A DNA stretch of 23,709 bases from an uncultured Propionibacterium sp. (GTDB taxonomy: Bacteria; Actinomycetota; Actinomycetes; Propionibacteriales; Propionibacteriaceae): assembly GCA_938036835.1 (NCBI GenBank), contig CALHWB010000057.1, positions 1 through 23,709 on the forward strand, written 5' to 3'. Below, in pieces: positions 7,489 through 15,410 of the stretch. Each line of letters starts with the position of its first letter. Positions within the stretch are counted from its first letter, which is position 1. Position numbers and translations under genes: made by a program. The notes under the pieces were generated by a model. The model worked only from the letters and a program-made list of their open reading frames with translations. It searched no databases and was not told the DNA's origin.

Positions 7489-8789
7489 CGATACCTCCGC
7501 AGTGGCATACTCACACCGATCCCGGCTGCCAGCCCGGCAAGCAGCAACCCACCCGCGCAACCGCCCGCGGCGGTCCGTACCCGCAAGGCCTGGTCGATCA
7601 GCTGCCGATTCAGTTCGGCTCCGATGGTTTGCGACTGCTGTGGTAGCCAGGTCACCAGCGCCTGATAGGCCTGGTTTGAGTCCTGGCGAGCGCTCGCCAG
7701 CTGGGTCTGATCGCCGCCGGCAGCCGCCAGCAGCTTGTCGTGGGCATCCCGGAAGGCCTGCAATTGGTCGAGCATGCCGGCGGCCTGCGCGTCCGGCAGC
7801 GCGCCCAGGCGCCCTTCGGCGAGAGTCACGGCGGCCTTGAAATACATCTCGCCATCGGTCGGGGTGGCGATGCCGAGCAGCACCCGGCTCTCCCACGCCT
7901 TCGCCTCGGTGATCGCCGCGTAGGCACCCGAAGCCGACGTCGCCTGCACCATGGGGCCGGTCTGCACCGCCCCGACGCTATTGGCCGACGTGGTCACCAG
8001 CTGCGTGGTGACCACGAAAACCCCGATCGACAGGCCGAGCCCGATCAGCAACCCGATATTGAAGACCCGGCGGGTTCGCCGGGCCACCACCACGCTGCCG
8101 CAGACCAGGACCGCGATCGGCAGCGCCATCAGCACGCTCAGCCACCGCTGGTCGCCGATCGAGAACGCCAACCGCTGCTGGTTGATCTCGATCTGCTCGT
8201 TCAGGGCCGGCAGCAGTTGGTTGTCCAATAGCCGCGAGGCGGCGCTCAGCTCTTGGCTGTCTTGAGCGGCCAGCCCCCGGGTGACGACCGCGGTGTAGCC
8301 GATCAGATCGGTATTCAGGGCAGCCAATCGGTCTTCATCGTCCGGCCATGCCGCGCTGGCCTCCGTCATCACCTCGGCGGCGTGACTCAGCAGGGCGACA
8401 TGATCGGCATCGGAGTTCTGCCCGGCGCGGGCGTCCACCAGGGCGTTGTTTGCCGCAGCGTCCGCGGCCAGCACGTCTGCCCGCACCGCCTCAAGCCGCA
8501 GCACCTGCTGGGCCGATTCGTTGACCTGGGTGACCACCTTGCTGTTCTCGTTGAGCACAAGCGGGCCGAGTGCCGCGATAACCAAGCAGCTCAGCACCAC
8601 GAACACCCGCCACCAGAACAGCACGGTGGAGTTACGCATCGGGGTGCGATCGGGTTTGATCGTCTGGGCGGCAGCGGCCTGCCGGGGTTGCGGCGAAGCC
8701 GGCGGCCGGCCGGGGCGCGCCAGCGGGCGACCGGCCGGCGGCCGGAACGGTTGGGGCCGCGGCGGTGGATAGCCTGCCGCCCGATTCAC
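7485..8789 (-). CDS. GlnX-like four-TM membrane sensor protein
   Basis: 434 aa from a GTG at 8789 that overlaps the AAA+ gene stop as GTGA, with GGAGAG upstream. A Pro/Arg-rich cytoplasmic lead (1-50) is followed by TM1 (about 56-78), an extracytoplasmic all-helical domain (80-215), TM2 (216-236), TM3 (242-263), a second extracytoplasmic helical domain (265-405) and TM4 (406-427). Two exported helical domains with four TMs is the layout of GlnX, the membrane partner of PknG in Mycobacterium and Corynebacterium, where the lipoprotein GlnH senses Asp/Glu outside and GlnX relays the signal to PknG. The gene order GlnX-like/coiled coil/PknG supports this. Sequence identity to GlnX cannot be checked here, and no GlnH is present. 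An alternative start at Met51 would remove the Pro-rich lead. Confidence 0.8.
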   Translation of the reverse strand: MNRAAGYPPPRPQPFRPPAGRPLARPGRPPASPQPRQAAAAQTIKPDRTPMRNSTVLFWWRVFVVLSCLVIAALGPLVLNENSKVVTQVNESAQQVLRLEAVRADVLAADAAANNALVDARAGQNSDADHVALLSHAAEVMTEASAAWPDDEDRLAALNTDLIGYTAVVTRGLAAQDSQELSAASRLLDNQLLPALNEQIEINQQRLAFSIGDQRWLSVLMALPIAVLVCGSVVVARRTRRVFNIGLLIGLGLSIGVFVVTTQLVTTSANSVGAVQTGPMVQATSASGAYAAITEAKAWESRVLLGIATPTDGEMYFKAAVTLAEGRLGALPDAQAAGMLDQLQAFRDAHDKLLAAAGGDQTQLASARQDSNQAYQALVTWLPQQSQTIGAELNRQLIDQALRVRTAAGGCAGGLLLAGLAAGIGVSMPLRRYR

Positions 8790-10525
8790 GATTCGCTCTC
8801 CCCGACCGATCGGGGTACCGGATTCGGCAGTTCGCGCAACCGGCCGGCTCCGGGGTTCGCCGCGCCGCCATCGGGGGCCGGCCGATCCGCCGGGCCGCTT
8901 CCCGGCGTCGCCGGGTCGCATCCGGCGGTGCCACCGGGTGCGACCGGCACCAGTTCGTCGCCGGGGTTCATCACCCGATCGCCGAGGATGTCGGCCGGCA
9001 GCAGGGTGCGCAGCTGTTCGACGGTGGGCTGCTGGGCGTCCCGTAACCGCCAGGCCTGCTGACCGACCGCGGCCTCCAGCATGTTGCGGCAATAGCGTCC
9101 ATTGCCGAAGGTGTCATCGCGCGCCTGGTGGGATAGGTCGAATTTGAAGGCATCCAGGGTACCATCGGCCAGCTCGTAATCGGCGTTGCGCGCCTGTAGA
9201 CAGAAGATCTCGACCAGCTGCTCGTCGGTGTAGTTCTCGAATTCGATGGTGGTGCGGAACCGGCTGGCCAGCCCGGGATTCTCGGCGATGAAAACCGACA
9301 TCGGCTCGGGATAGCCGGCCACGATGACCACCAGGTCATCGCGGTTGTCCTCCATCTCCTTGACCAGGGTGTTGATGGCCTCCTCGCCGTATTGGTCGCC
9401 CGACAGCGAGTAGGCCTCGTCGATGAACAGCACCCCACCCTTGGCCGAGCCAGCCACCTCGGCGGTCTTCAAAGCGGTCTGCCCCAGATAGCCGGCCACC
9501 AGTTCGGAGCGGTCGACCTCGACCAATTGGCCCCTGCTGAGCAATCCCAGGGCCTTGTAGATGCCGGCCACCAGACGAGCCACGGTGGTCTTGCCGGTGC
9601 CCGGATTGCCGACGAACACCAGATGCCGGGTGATGGTGGGCACCTTCAACCCGGCGTCGTGCCGCAAGGCCTGGACGCGCAGGATCGCGGCCTGTCGCTT
9701 GATCTCCGCCTTGACCTTCTCCAGGCCGATCAGGGCATCCAGTTCCCCGATCAGTTCAGCCACCGAACGCTCCGGTTCGGCCTCCGCGGTGGCCGCCGGC
9801 GACGCCGGGTCGGCGGTGACCTGGCCGGGGGCACCGGGTGCCGCCGGGGCGCCGGGCCGGGCCGGCTGATCGGGCCGGGCCGGCGATTGGCCGGGCAGAC
9901 CCACCATCGTTTGGCCGCGCAGTTCGGCGATCCGCTGCTGATTGGCCTGCAACTGGTCGAGGACCGACTGGAAGGCCTCATTGCTGAACTGGCTGAACCG
10001 GTCCATGGCGGCCAGCCGTTCTTGGGATTCCTGTAATCCGGCCAGCAGAGCGGGGTTCAATCCGGGCGCATTGCCCGGGACGTCGTCCAGCGTGCGCAGG
10101 TCGGGTGGCGAGGCCGGGGCGGCGCTTCGTCCCGGGACGGCCTGCAGCTGGGCGGCCGCCGCGGCCGCGGCCAGGCCTGCGGATCGGGGGCTGGGCTGGC
10201 CGAGGGTGCAGGCGGCGGTCGCGATCTGGCCGAGCGCCTCGGCATAGGCCTCGGCCTGCTTGGCATGGGTATTGCCCAATTGGCTCATCAATGGCGTCGG
10301 GCTGACCCGCCAGCGCCGGCCACGAGAGGCCGATTCGAAAAACTGCCGGGCATCGGGGTCGCAACCGACTTGTTCGGACCAGTCGACATAGGCACCATTG
10401 GCCGGTTCGGAGATCGCAGCCGCCAATTGCATGCCTTCGCAACGTGCCTGGTCGGGATCCAGCCCGGCGGCGTCGGCTACCTGCGCCAGGTTATCGAGTG
10501 CGGATCGCAGCGCGGTGCTGGTCAT
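8786..10525 (-). CDS. CbxX/CbbX-type AAA+ ATPase with helical N-terminal extension
   Basis: 579 aa, ATG at 10525 with GGAG 6 nt ahead; first gene of the signalling module. Residues 1-110 form a helical domain, 110-250 an Ala/Pro-rich linker with a short coiled coil (about 165-205), and 255-540 the AAA+ core. Walker A is GNPGTGKT (306-313), Walker B LFIDEA (366-371), the sensor strand VVIVAGYPEPM, and the arginine-finger region NPGLASRFR (417-424). The EVDRSELVAGYLGQT pore-loop stretch is typical of CbxX/CbbX and of the ATPase domain of type VII EccA. The C-terminal tail is Pro/Gly-rich. Such ATPases remodel or unfold protein partners; the partner here is unknown but is probably encoded in the same operon, to which it is coupled by GTGA. 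No membrane segment. Confidence 0.9.
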   Translation of the reverse strand: MTSTALRSALDNLAQVADAAGLDPDQARCEGMQLAAAISEPANGAYVDWSEQVGCDPDARQFFESASRGRRWRVSPTPLMSQLGNTHAKQAEAYAEALGQIATAACTLGQPSPRSAGLAAAAAAAQLQAVPGRSAAPASPPDLRTLDDVPGNAPGLNPALLAGLQESQERLAAMDRFSQFSNEAFQSVLDQLQANQQRIAELRGQTMVGLPGQSPARPDQPARPGAPAAPGAPGQVTADPASPAATAEAEPERSVAELIGELDALIGLEKVKAEIKRQAAILRVQALRHDAGLKVPTITRHLVFVGNPGTGKTTVARLVAGIYKALGLLSRGQLVEVDRSELVAGYLGQTALKTAEVAGSAKGGVLFIDEAYSLSGDQYGEEAINTLVKEMEDNRDDLVVIVAGYPEPMSVFIAENPGLASRFRTTIEFENYTDEQLVEIFCLQARNADYELADGTLDAFKFDLSHQARDDTFGNGRYCRNMLEAAVGQQAWRLRDAQQPTVEQLRTLLPADILGDRVMNPGDELVPVAPGGTAGCDPATPGSGPADRPAPDGGAANPGAGRLRELPNPVPRSVGESES

Positions 10526-10748
10526 GACATCTCCAGTCTGACAGGATCGGAGCCTTGACAGCTCCCGCCACCAAGCGCGAAAACAGATCCGTTGTCCGCC
10601 TAACCGATTCCGGGCGCGTGCCGCAGCAAATTCGACGGCCTCAACCTACCAGAGGCCGGCTTCGGCATGTGAGCCCGCCAGGGATCAAACAGGGATGTCC
10701 CGGCCTGGCGACCTGCTACCCGCAGGCCCCTGACGGCAGCCGGATGGG
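10526..10748. other. Intergenic region between ABC operon end and AAA+ gene start
   Basis: 223 bp. On the minus strand it must hold the 3' end signal of the ABC operon and any leader of the AAA+ gene. A 7-bp stem CGCCAGG/CCTGGCG (10676-10682 with 10704-10710) could form but has no T-run. A small GGAGC/GCTCC hairpin with a 7-nt loop (10549-10565) lies about 25 nt ahead of the AAA+ start. I find no convincing -35/-10 pair, so read-through from the ABC operon is possible. Confidence 0.4.
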
Positions 10749-12119
10749 CTACTCGGTACGGATCGCAGCCAGCGGGCTGAGCCGCATCGCCCGTTGTGCG
10801 GGTGCCACCCCGGCCAGCGTCCCGATCAGGGTGGCGAAGACGAGCGCGCTCAGCATCAGCCAGGGCGGTACGTTGCTGATCTCCAGCCCAGCGCTACGCC
10901 CCAGGGTGGCATTCAGCAGCAGCGAAAGCAGCAGCGACAGCAGCAGCCCGATCAGCCCACCGCCCAAGCCGATGAAGGCAGACTCCACCAGAAACAGCCT
11001 GCCGATATCGCCTAGCGAGGCACCCAATACCTTCATCACACCGATCTGCTTGGTGCGCTCGTAGACGCTCATCATCATGGTGTTGGCGATGCCGATCGCG
11101 GCCACCAGCAACGAAATGAACCCGATGCCCCCGAAGACCGCCTGCACCAGCACGAACTGCTGCTGGACCGTCTTCATCAACTCGATATTGCTGGAGACGT
11201 TATAGCCTTGGTCCCGCAATTCGGTGGTTAGGCTCTCGGCCCGCTTGGCGTCCACGGCGGTCACGTACAGCATCGAATAGCGAAAATCGTTGCCCTTGGG
11301 TTTGCCATCGGCGGTTGCCGGCTGGCCCGGCAGCGCCTTGCCGGGAAAGGCTTTCTGTAAGGCCTTCAGCACCTCGTCCAGGTCGGCGAAGACATACTGG
11401 TCTTCCTCGGTCCAGGCTGTCGAGTTGCCTGCCAACACACCGCTGACCGGTGCCACGAATCGCTTAGCGGCGGTCGCCGAGGGATCGGTCGTCGATTGGT
11501 TATTGGAATTGAGATTGTCGTTGGTGAATTGCAGGAATACCTGTTGGTTCATCCAGTCGATCTGGGGAGGGGAGAACTGGCCTGAGGAATCCGACCCGGC
11601 ACCGAAGTTGTAGTTCGTCTTGTTCCCGATGACCAGTCGCAATCCACCGCCGGCCTGGGGCAAACCACCCGAGTCGAACTTGAAACCATAGGCGGCCATG
11701 TCGGCAGCCGACATGGCTAGGACCGAGACCTCGCTGTTGTATTTCCCAACGGTCGCCTTCGCGTTCACCTGGTAGACCGGGGCGACCCCCACCACTCCAT
11801 CGATATCGCGCAGCTTGTTCACGGTGGCGGTATTCATCAGCTTGTTCCGAGAGGAATCGCTGTTGCTCTGCGTGTTAGCGCTGCCGGGCATCATCCCGTT
11901 GCCGGCCCGCTGGGAGCCGCCCGGGCGGATAGTCAGCCGGGTCATGCTGGCATTGGTGGCGATGGATTCCGTCATCGATTTGCTGAGCCCCAGGCCCAGC
12001 GAGACCATCGTGACCACCGAGGTCGTGCCGATCAACACGCCCAATACCGTCAGAGCGGTCCTGACGACCCGCTGTCGTAGACTTGCCAGAGCAGATTCGA
12101 TCAAATCAGGCCAACGCAT
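10749..12119 (-). CDS. MacB/FtsX-type ABC transporter permease
   Basis: 456 aa, ATG 12119 with AGGAG 6 nt ahead, 9 nt behind the CARDB gene. TM1 lies at about 20-43, a large extracytoplasmic MacB-PCD-like domain at about 50-320, then three C-terminal TMs in the FtsX-like half, with the conserved motifs YERTKQIGVMKVLGA and, at the end, MRLSPLAAIRTE. The extracytoplasmic part has a Ser/Asn/Thr-rich insertion (about 195-215). This topology belongs to the MacB/LolE mechanotransmission class of ABC proteins, which move lipids or peptides or signal across the membrane rather than pump through a classical channel. It works with the ATPase at 13901-14641. The substrate is unknown. Confidence 0.92.
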   Translation of the reverse strand: MRWPDLIESALASLRQRVVRTALTVLGVLIGTTSVVTMVSLGLGLSKSMTESIATNASMTRLTIRPGGSQRAGNGMMPGSANTQSNSDSSRNKLMNTATVNKLRDIDGVVGVAPVYQVNAKATVGKYNSEVSVLAMSAADMAAYGFKFDSGGLPQAGGGLRLVIGNKTNYNFGAGSDSSGQFSPPQIDWMNQQVFLQFTNDNLNSNNQSTTDPSATAAKRFVAPVSGVLAGNSTAWTEEDQYVFADLDEVLKALQKAFPGKALPGQPATADGKPKGNDFRYSMLYVTAVDAKRAESLTTELRDQGYNVSSNIELMKTVQQQFVLVQAVFGGIGFISLLVAAIGIANTMMMSVYERTKQIGVMKVLGASLGDIGRLFLVESAFIGLGGGLIGLLLSLLLSLLLNATLGRSAGLEISNVPPWLMLSALVFATLIGTLAGVAPAQRAMRLSPLAAIRTE

Positions 12120-12128
12120 GGCACTCTC

Positions 12129-13904
12129 CTACTGGGGGTCGACCGGGAAGATCGGTTCATCGTCCAATTGACTCAGGTTGCGGCTGAGCTGGGTCTCCCG
12201 CTCTCGCTTGCGGCGATCTCGGACAACATAGATGATCACGATGGCGGCTACGATGGCCAGGGCCAGCAGCATCAGCGGCAAAAGACCGAATCCCCCACCG
12301 CTCGTGGACTGCTGGGGCGTCGGCGACGGGCTTTGCCCGCTCCCTTCCGTGATATCCAAGGTGACTTCGCGTTCCAGGGTGGCGGCCACCCCCGAGGAGT
12401 CCTCGTACTGGATCTGGATGACAACCGGCTTGGTTGTGGCCTTCTCGGCGTGCACCATCAGATCGACCGAGGTGGCCGCACCGGCCTCGACATTGCCCAC
12501 GAACAGTTCCGTGGCGGTGACCGGCTGGCCCTCCTTCACCCTGACGCGAGCGTTGAACAGCTTCACCCGGCCCTGGTTCTGCAGGTTGAAGTTGATGTTG
12601 GCGTCCTGCCCGACGCTGATCGAGCTGGGTACCACCTGGAAGGCGCCGGTCTCGGGGCGGGCCTTCTGCCGCACGACCACCGCGATCGTCTCCTCCGCGG
12701 TGAACTGCTGATGGTTGCTGGAATCCTCGTATTCCACCCGCAGCGTCAACTGGTAGGGCCGGTCCTCCAGCGTCGGTAGCGCCCGGAAAGTCAGCTGCCG
12801 GTTAGCGGTCTGCTCGGTCCCGATCGCGTCGATATAGGCGGATGAGGCGCCACCGGTCGGCAGGAAAGAGGCGTCCGGAGAGCTCAGGCTGACCTTCAGG
12901 TTCTCCACACCGGTGCGGGTACTCATGTTCTGTAGGGTGAAGCCCAGCGTGAACTCGCTGCCGGCCTGCACCTCGGCCGGGTTGGTGCCGAAACCGATCA
13001 GCATCACCCGGGGCGTGGCCCCCGCCGCGCTGCCGCCGCTTTCGGCGTTGCTTGCCGGCGCGGCCGCCCCCGGCGGGTTGGCCGCCGGGTACTCCTGCCC
13101 GCCGCCGGAAGCCGCGGCCTCACCCGAGATCTGCTGGACGATCTCGATGGTCGGCGGCGGCAGGATGGTCACCGGGCCGGGAGCCTCCGGCGCCGGTTGG
13201 GCGACGCCTTCGACCTGGACGAACATCGCGGTGGACACCAGCCGGATGCGCTGCCCGTCGTCGTACTCGATGGTCAACGGCATGCGGTAGTAGCCGCTGC
13301 TCAGGCCGGCACGCAGCCGCAACTGGGGAACCGTCACCGAGCCTGCCTGCCCGGCGGCCAGTTCGTTCAGCCCCACGGTGTAGTCGGTCTGGGTGATCTC
13401 GAACGGGAAGTTCGCCGCCTCCGCTGCGAGCTGTGGGGTAACCCTGATGTTGGTGGCGGTCTGGCGGCCCCAGTTCTTCAACGGAATCTGCACATCCATG
13501 ACATCACCGGTCCGGCCGGCCGGAATTCCGCCCTGACCGAGTTGCACGTTCGGCCCATCGGCCGGCAGTGGCTCTTCCGGGGCCCGGGCGTTGCCCTGCT
13601 CGAGCACCATCGCCGGGGCCGGATCGCCTGCCGGGCGGGCCTGCCAGTTCACCGCGGTGGCCGTCGAAGAGCCCGGCTCCGGGGCCGTGGCCGGTTCGCT
13701 TCCCTGGGGCGACCGGGCGCCGTCGTCCACGGCCTGGCTGCCGGTCGGCTGGGCGGCATCGGACGACGGTGTCGCCGGGCCGGCCACCACGGTGGCGCCG
13801 GCGGCGATCCCGGCGGTCGCGTCCGGATCGGCCCAGGCCGGGGGGGCCGCACAGATCAGACCAGCGGCCAGTAATGGGGTCAGCAGAAGTCGCGAAGTCT
13901 TCAT
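12129..13904 (-). CDS. Exported, membrane-anchored CARDB/COG1361-like protein of the ABC operon
   Basis: 591 aa, ATG 13904 overlapping the ATPase stop as ATGA. A signal peptide (1-25, with AWA before DPDA) is followed by a Pro/Ala-rich linker (26-125) and then repeated beta-sandwich segments. These carry the phrases of CARDB/NPCBM-type Ig-like folds, such as 'G..mdvqIPLKNWGRQTATNIRV', 'FTLGFTLQNMSTRTGVENLKVSL' and 'ANINFNLQNQGRVKLFNARVRV'. A single TM (about 541-561) and a basic cytoplasmic tail (RDRRKRERE) follow. It is thus fixed in the membrane with Ig-like domains outside. Its place between ATPase and permease suggests a third subunit that contacts the permease's extracytoplasmic domain or the substrate (inference). 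No enzyme motif seen. Confidence 0.85.
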   Translation of the reverse strand: MKTSRLLLTPLLAAGLICAAPPAWADPDATAGIAAGATVVAGPATPSSDAAQPTGSQAVDDGARSPQGSEPATAPEPGSSTATAVNWQARPAGDPAPAMVLEQGNARAPEEPLPADGPNVQLGQGGIPAGRTGDVMDVQIPLKNWGRQTATNIRVTPQLAAEAANFPFEITQTDYTVGLNELAAGQAGSVTVPQLRLRAGLSSGYYRMPLTIEYDDGQRIRLVSTAMFVQVEGVAQPAPEAPGPVTILPPPTIEIVQQISGEAAASGGGQEYPAANPPGAAAPASNAESGGSAAGATPRVMLIGFGTNPAEVQAGSEFTLGFTLQNMSTRTGVENLKVSLSSPDASFLPTGGASSAYIDAIGTEQTANRQLTFRALPTLEDRPYQLTLRVEYEDSSNHQQFTAEETIAVVVRQKARPETGAFQVVPSSISVGQDANINFNLQNQGRVKLFNARVRVKEGQPVTATELFVGNVEAGAATSVDLMVHAEKATTKPVVIQIQYEDSSGVAATLEREVTLDITEGSGQSPSPTPQQSTSGGGFGLLPLMLLALAIVAAIVIIYVVRDRRKRERETQLSRNLSQLDDEPIFPVDPQ

Positions 13905-14641
13905 CGGGTGTTTGTCCGTTCTACCTCGGGGGCGCTCGAGTGGTCGGTGCGTTCAATGCTGGTTATCCGGCCGTCGATGATATGCACTATGATATCGGCG
14001 AAGGACGCCAGGTGCGCATCGTGGGTGACCATGACCCAGGTCTGGTGATATTTGGCACACAGTTGCCTGAATAGGTTCAAGGTGGCCTCGGCGGTGCGGG
14101 AATCGAGATTGCCGGTCGGTTCGTCCGCGAAAACGATCTTGGGATCGACCACCAATGCGCGAGCGATGCCCACCCGCTGCTGTTGCCCGCCGGACATCTG
14201 GGTGGGCTTATGCCTCAGGTGTTTGGCCAGACCCATCCGGTTCAGGGCGGCCCTGGCCCGCAGCATGCGCTCGGATTTCGGCACGCCCTGGAAGGACAGC
14301 GGCCAGGCCACGTTCTCCTCGGCGGTCATGGAGGAGATCAGGTTGAACGACTGGAAGACAAAGCCCACCCGCTCACGCCGAAAGGTGACCAACTGGTTCT
14401 CGCTGAAGGAATGCAATGGCTGCCCGGCCACCCAAACCTCGCCCGCGGTGGGCTTCTCCAGCCCCCCGAGCATGTTCAACAGCGTCGACTTACCGGAACC
14501 GGAGGTACCGACGACAGCGACAAAGGTGCCTCGTTCGATCGTGAGGTTGATCCGGTTCAGCGCCACCACCGGCGAATTGCCCACCTGGTAGATCTTGCTC
14601 AGGTCGTGGGCACGTACCACCGGCTCCGGCACCTGGGTCAC
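13901..14641 (-). CDS. MacB/LolD-type ABC transporter ATP-binding protein
   Basis: 246 aa, GTG start at 14641 behind a near-ideal GGAGGTGA. All ABC motifs are present: Walker A GTSGSGKS (45-52), Q-loop Gln97 in VFQSFNL, signature MSGGQQQR (149-156, Met instead of the usual Leu), Walker B IVFADEP (169-175), D-loop NLDS and switch His207 (VMVTHD). The N-terminal strand and the GGLEKPTAGEV stretch are typical of the LolD/MacB/FtsE group. It is coupled to the CARDB gene by ATGA and powers the permease at 10749-12119. Confidence 0.95.
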   Translation of the reverse strand: MTQVPEPVVRAHDLSKIYQVGNSPVVALNRINLTIERGTFVAVVGTSGSGKSTLLNMLGGLEKPTAGEVWVAGQPLHSFSENQLVTFRRERVGFVFQSFNLISSMTAEENVAWPLSFQGVPKSERMLRARAALNRMGLAKHLRHKPTQMSGGQQQRVGIARALVVDPKIVFADEPTGNLDSRTAEATLNLFRQLCAKYHQTWVMVTHDAHLASFADIIVHIIDGRITSIERTDHSSAPEVERTNTR

Positions 14642-14872
14642 CTGCTCACCTCCGACATGATCGCCATTCCCCGTAAAGCTAACGATTCACACGCCGGGAG
14701 CATAACCCCATTCAGGGCAGAGTCAGGGGTCACCGACGCATCTTCAGTAGGATCCACCAACTTTCGAAGATCATCTTTGCCGGTACACCCGATTCGCAGC
14801 ACGCCGGCTACCCCCACTGCCCCGATTGCGTTTTGCCTTAGAGCCGCCGGCCGGTGATCGCCCTCAGCCGAG
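14642..14872. other. Intergenic region with leader of the ABC operon
   Basis: 231 bp between the 177-aa gene end and the ABC ATPase start, both on the minus strand. It contains the candidate promoter at 14699-14726 and the strong GGAGGTGA just ahead of the GTG. A minus-strand frame at 14638-14940 runs through it but has low-complexity composition and overlaps the neighbouring gene, so it is not called. Confidence 0.45.
14699..14726 (-). promoter_or_regulatory. Candidate promoter of the ABC operon
   Basis: On the minus strand, CTGACT (14726-14721) and TATGCT (14704-14699) are separated by 16 nt, each matching the sigma-70 consensus at 4 of 6 bases, about 58 nt ahead of the ABC ATPase GTG. Modest evidence only. 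Confidence 0.3.
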
Positions 14873-15406
14873 TCAGATGTCCAGGGGATTCGAACTGGCG
14901 GTGGCTTGCGGCTCCAAACTGGTCGGACGCAACTGGCCACCGAATTTGGTGTTCAGGAAAGCCCCCTGGGCGACCAGCGCCGCGGCGTCCATCCGGTTGG
15001 TCGCGTCGTACATCCGCGAGATCGTCAGCGCCAACAGATCGAGCTGGTCGATCAGCAGCAGCAGGGACGACTTCCCGTTGGCCACCGGCCGGGTATCGGC
15101 CCAATCCCGTGGCAGGGCCAGATAGCCGGCCAGGGACTCCGGCAGGTAGTCGGTTGCGGTGGCCACCACCGTATAGGCATCGGTGGAATCCAATCCCAGG
15201 TTGGCGATCCGGGGCAGGATCGCCTTGACCACGGTGGTGATCCGCAGGGTCCGGGCGAGCACCGGTGTGGGGGCGTTGCCCTCCAGCACCATGCGCTCGG
15301 CCCGGGTCAGCGCCTTGGTGATGTCCTCGCTGGTGGGCACGGGCGAGGCCAAGGAGCCCGGATCGGGTTCCTTAGCCTCACCGCGAAACAGGTCTAACAG
15401 CCCCAT
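14873..15406 (-). CDS. Small helical protein paired with TelA, distantly XpaC-like
   Basis: 177 aa, ATG 15406, 4 nt behind the TelA stop, with a close and weak GAGG. It starts MGLLDLFRGEAKEPDP, an amphipathic start that could sit at a membrane surface, followed by all-helical sequence. The stretch YLPESLAGYLALPRDWA...NGKSS and the end LVAQGAFLNTKFG recall the helical C-terminal part of XpaC proteins, which are encoded next to the TelA homologue in Bacillus; I infer but cannot prove this relation. No catalytic residues or TM segments are visible. The tight coupling to TelA says the two act together. Confidence 0.8.
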   Translation of the reverse strand: MGLLDLFRGEAKEPDPGSLASPVPTSEDITKALTRAERMVLEGNAPTPVLARTLRITTVVKAILPRIANLGLDSTDAYTVVATATDYLPESLAGYLALPRDWADTRPVANGKSSLLLLIDQLDLLALTISRMYDATNRMDAAALVAQGAFLNTKFGGQLRPTSLEPQATASSNPLDI

Positions 15407-15410
15407 GGCC

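Noticed and set aside
14638..14940. Minus-strand 100-aa frame between the 177-aa gene and the ABC ATPase
   Set aside because: It starts within the neighbouring gene, has no Shine-Dalgarno or recognisable fold, and crosses the candidate promoter of the ABC operon.
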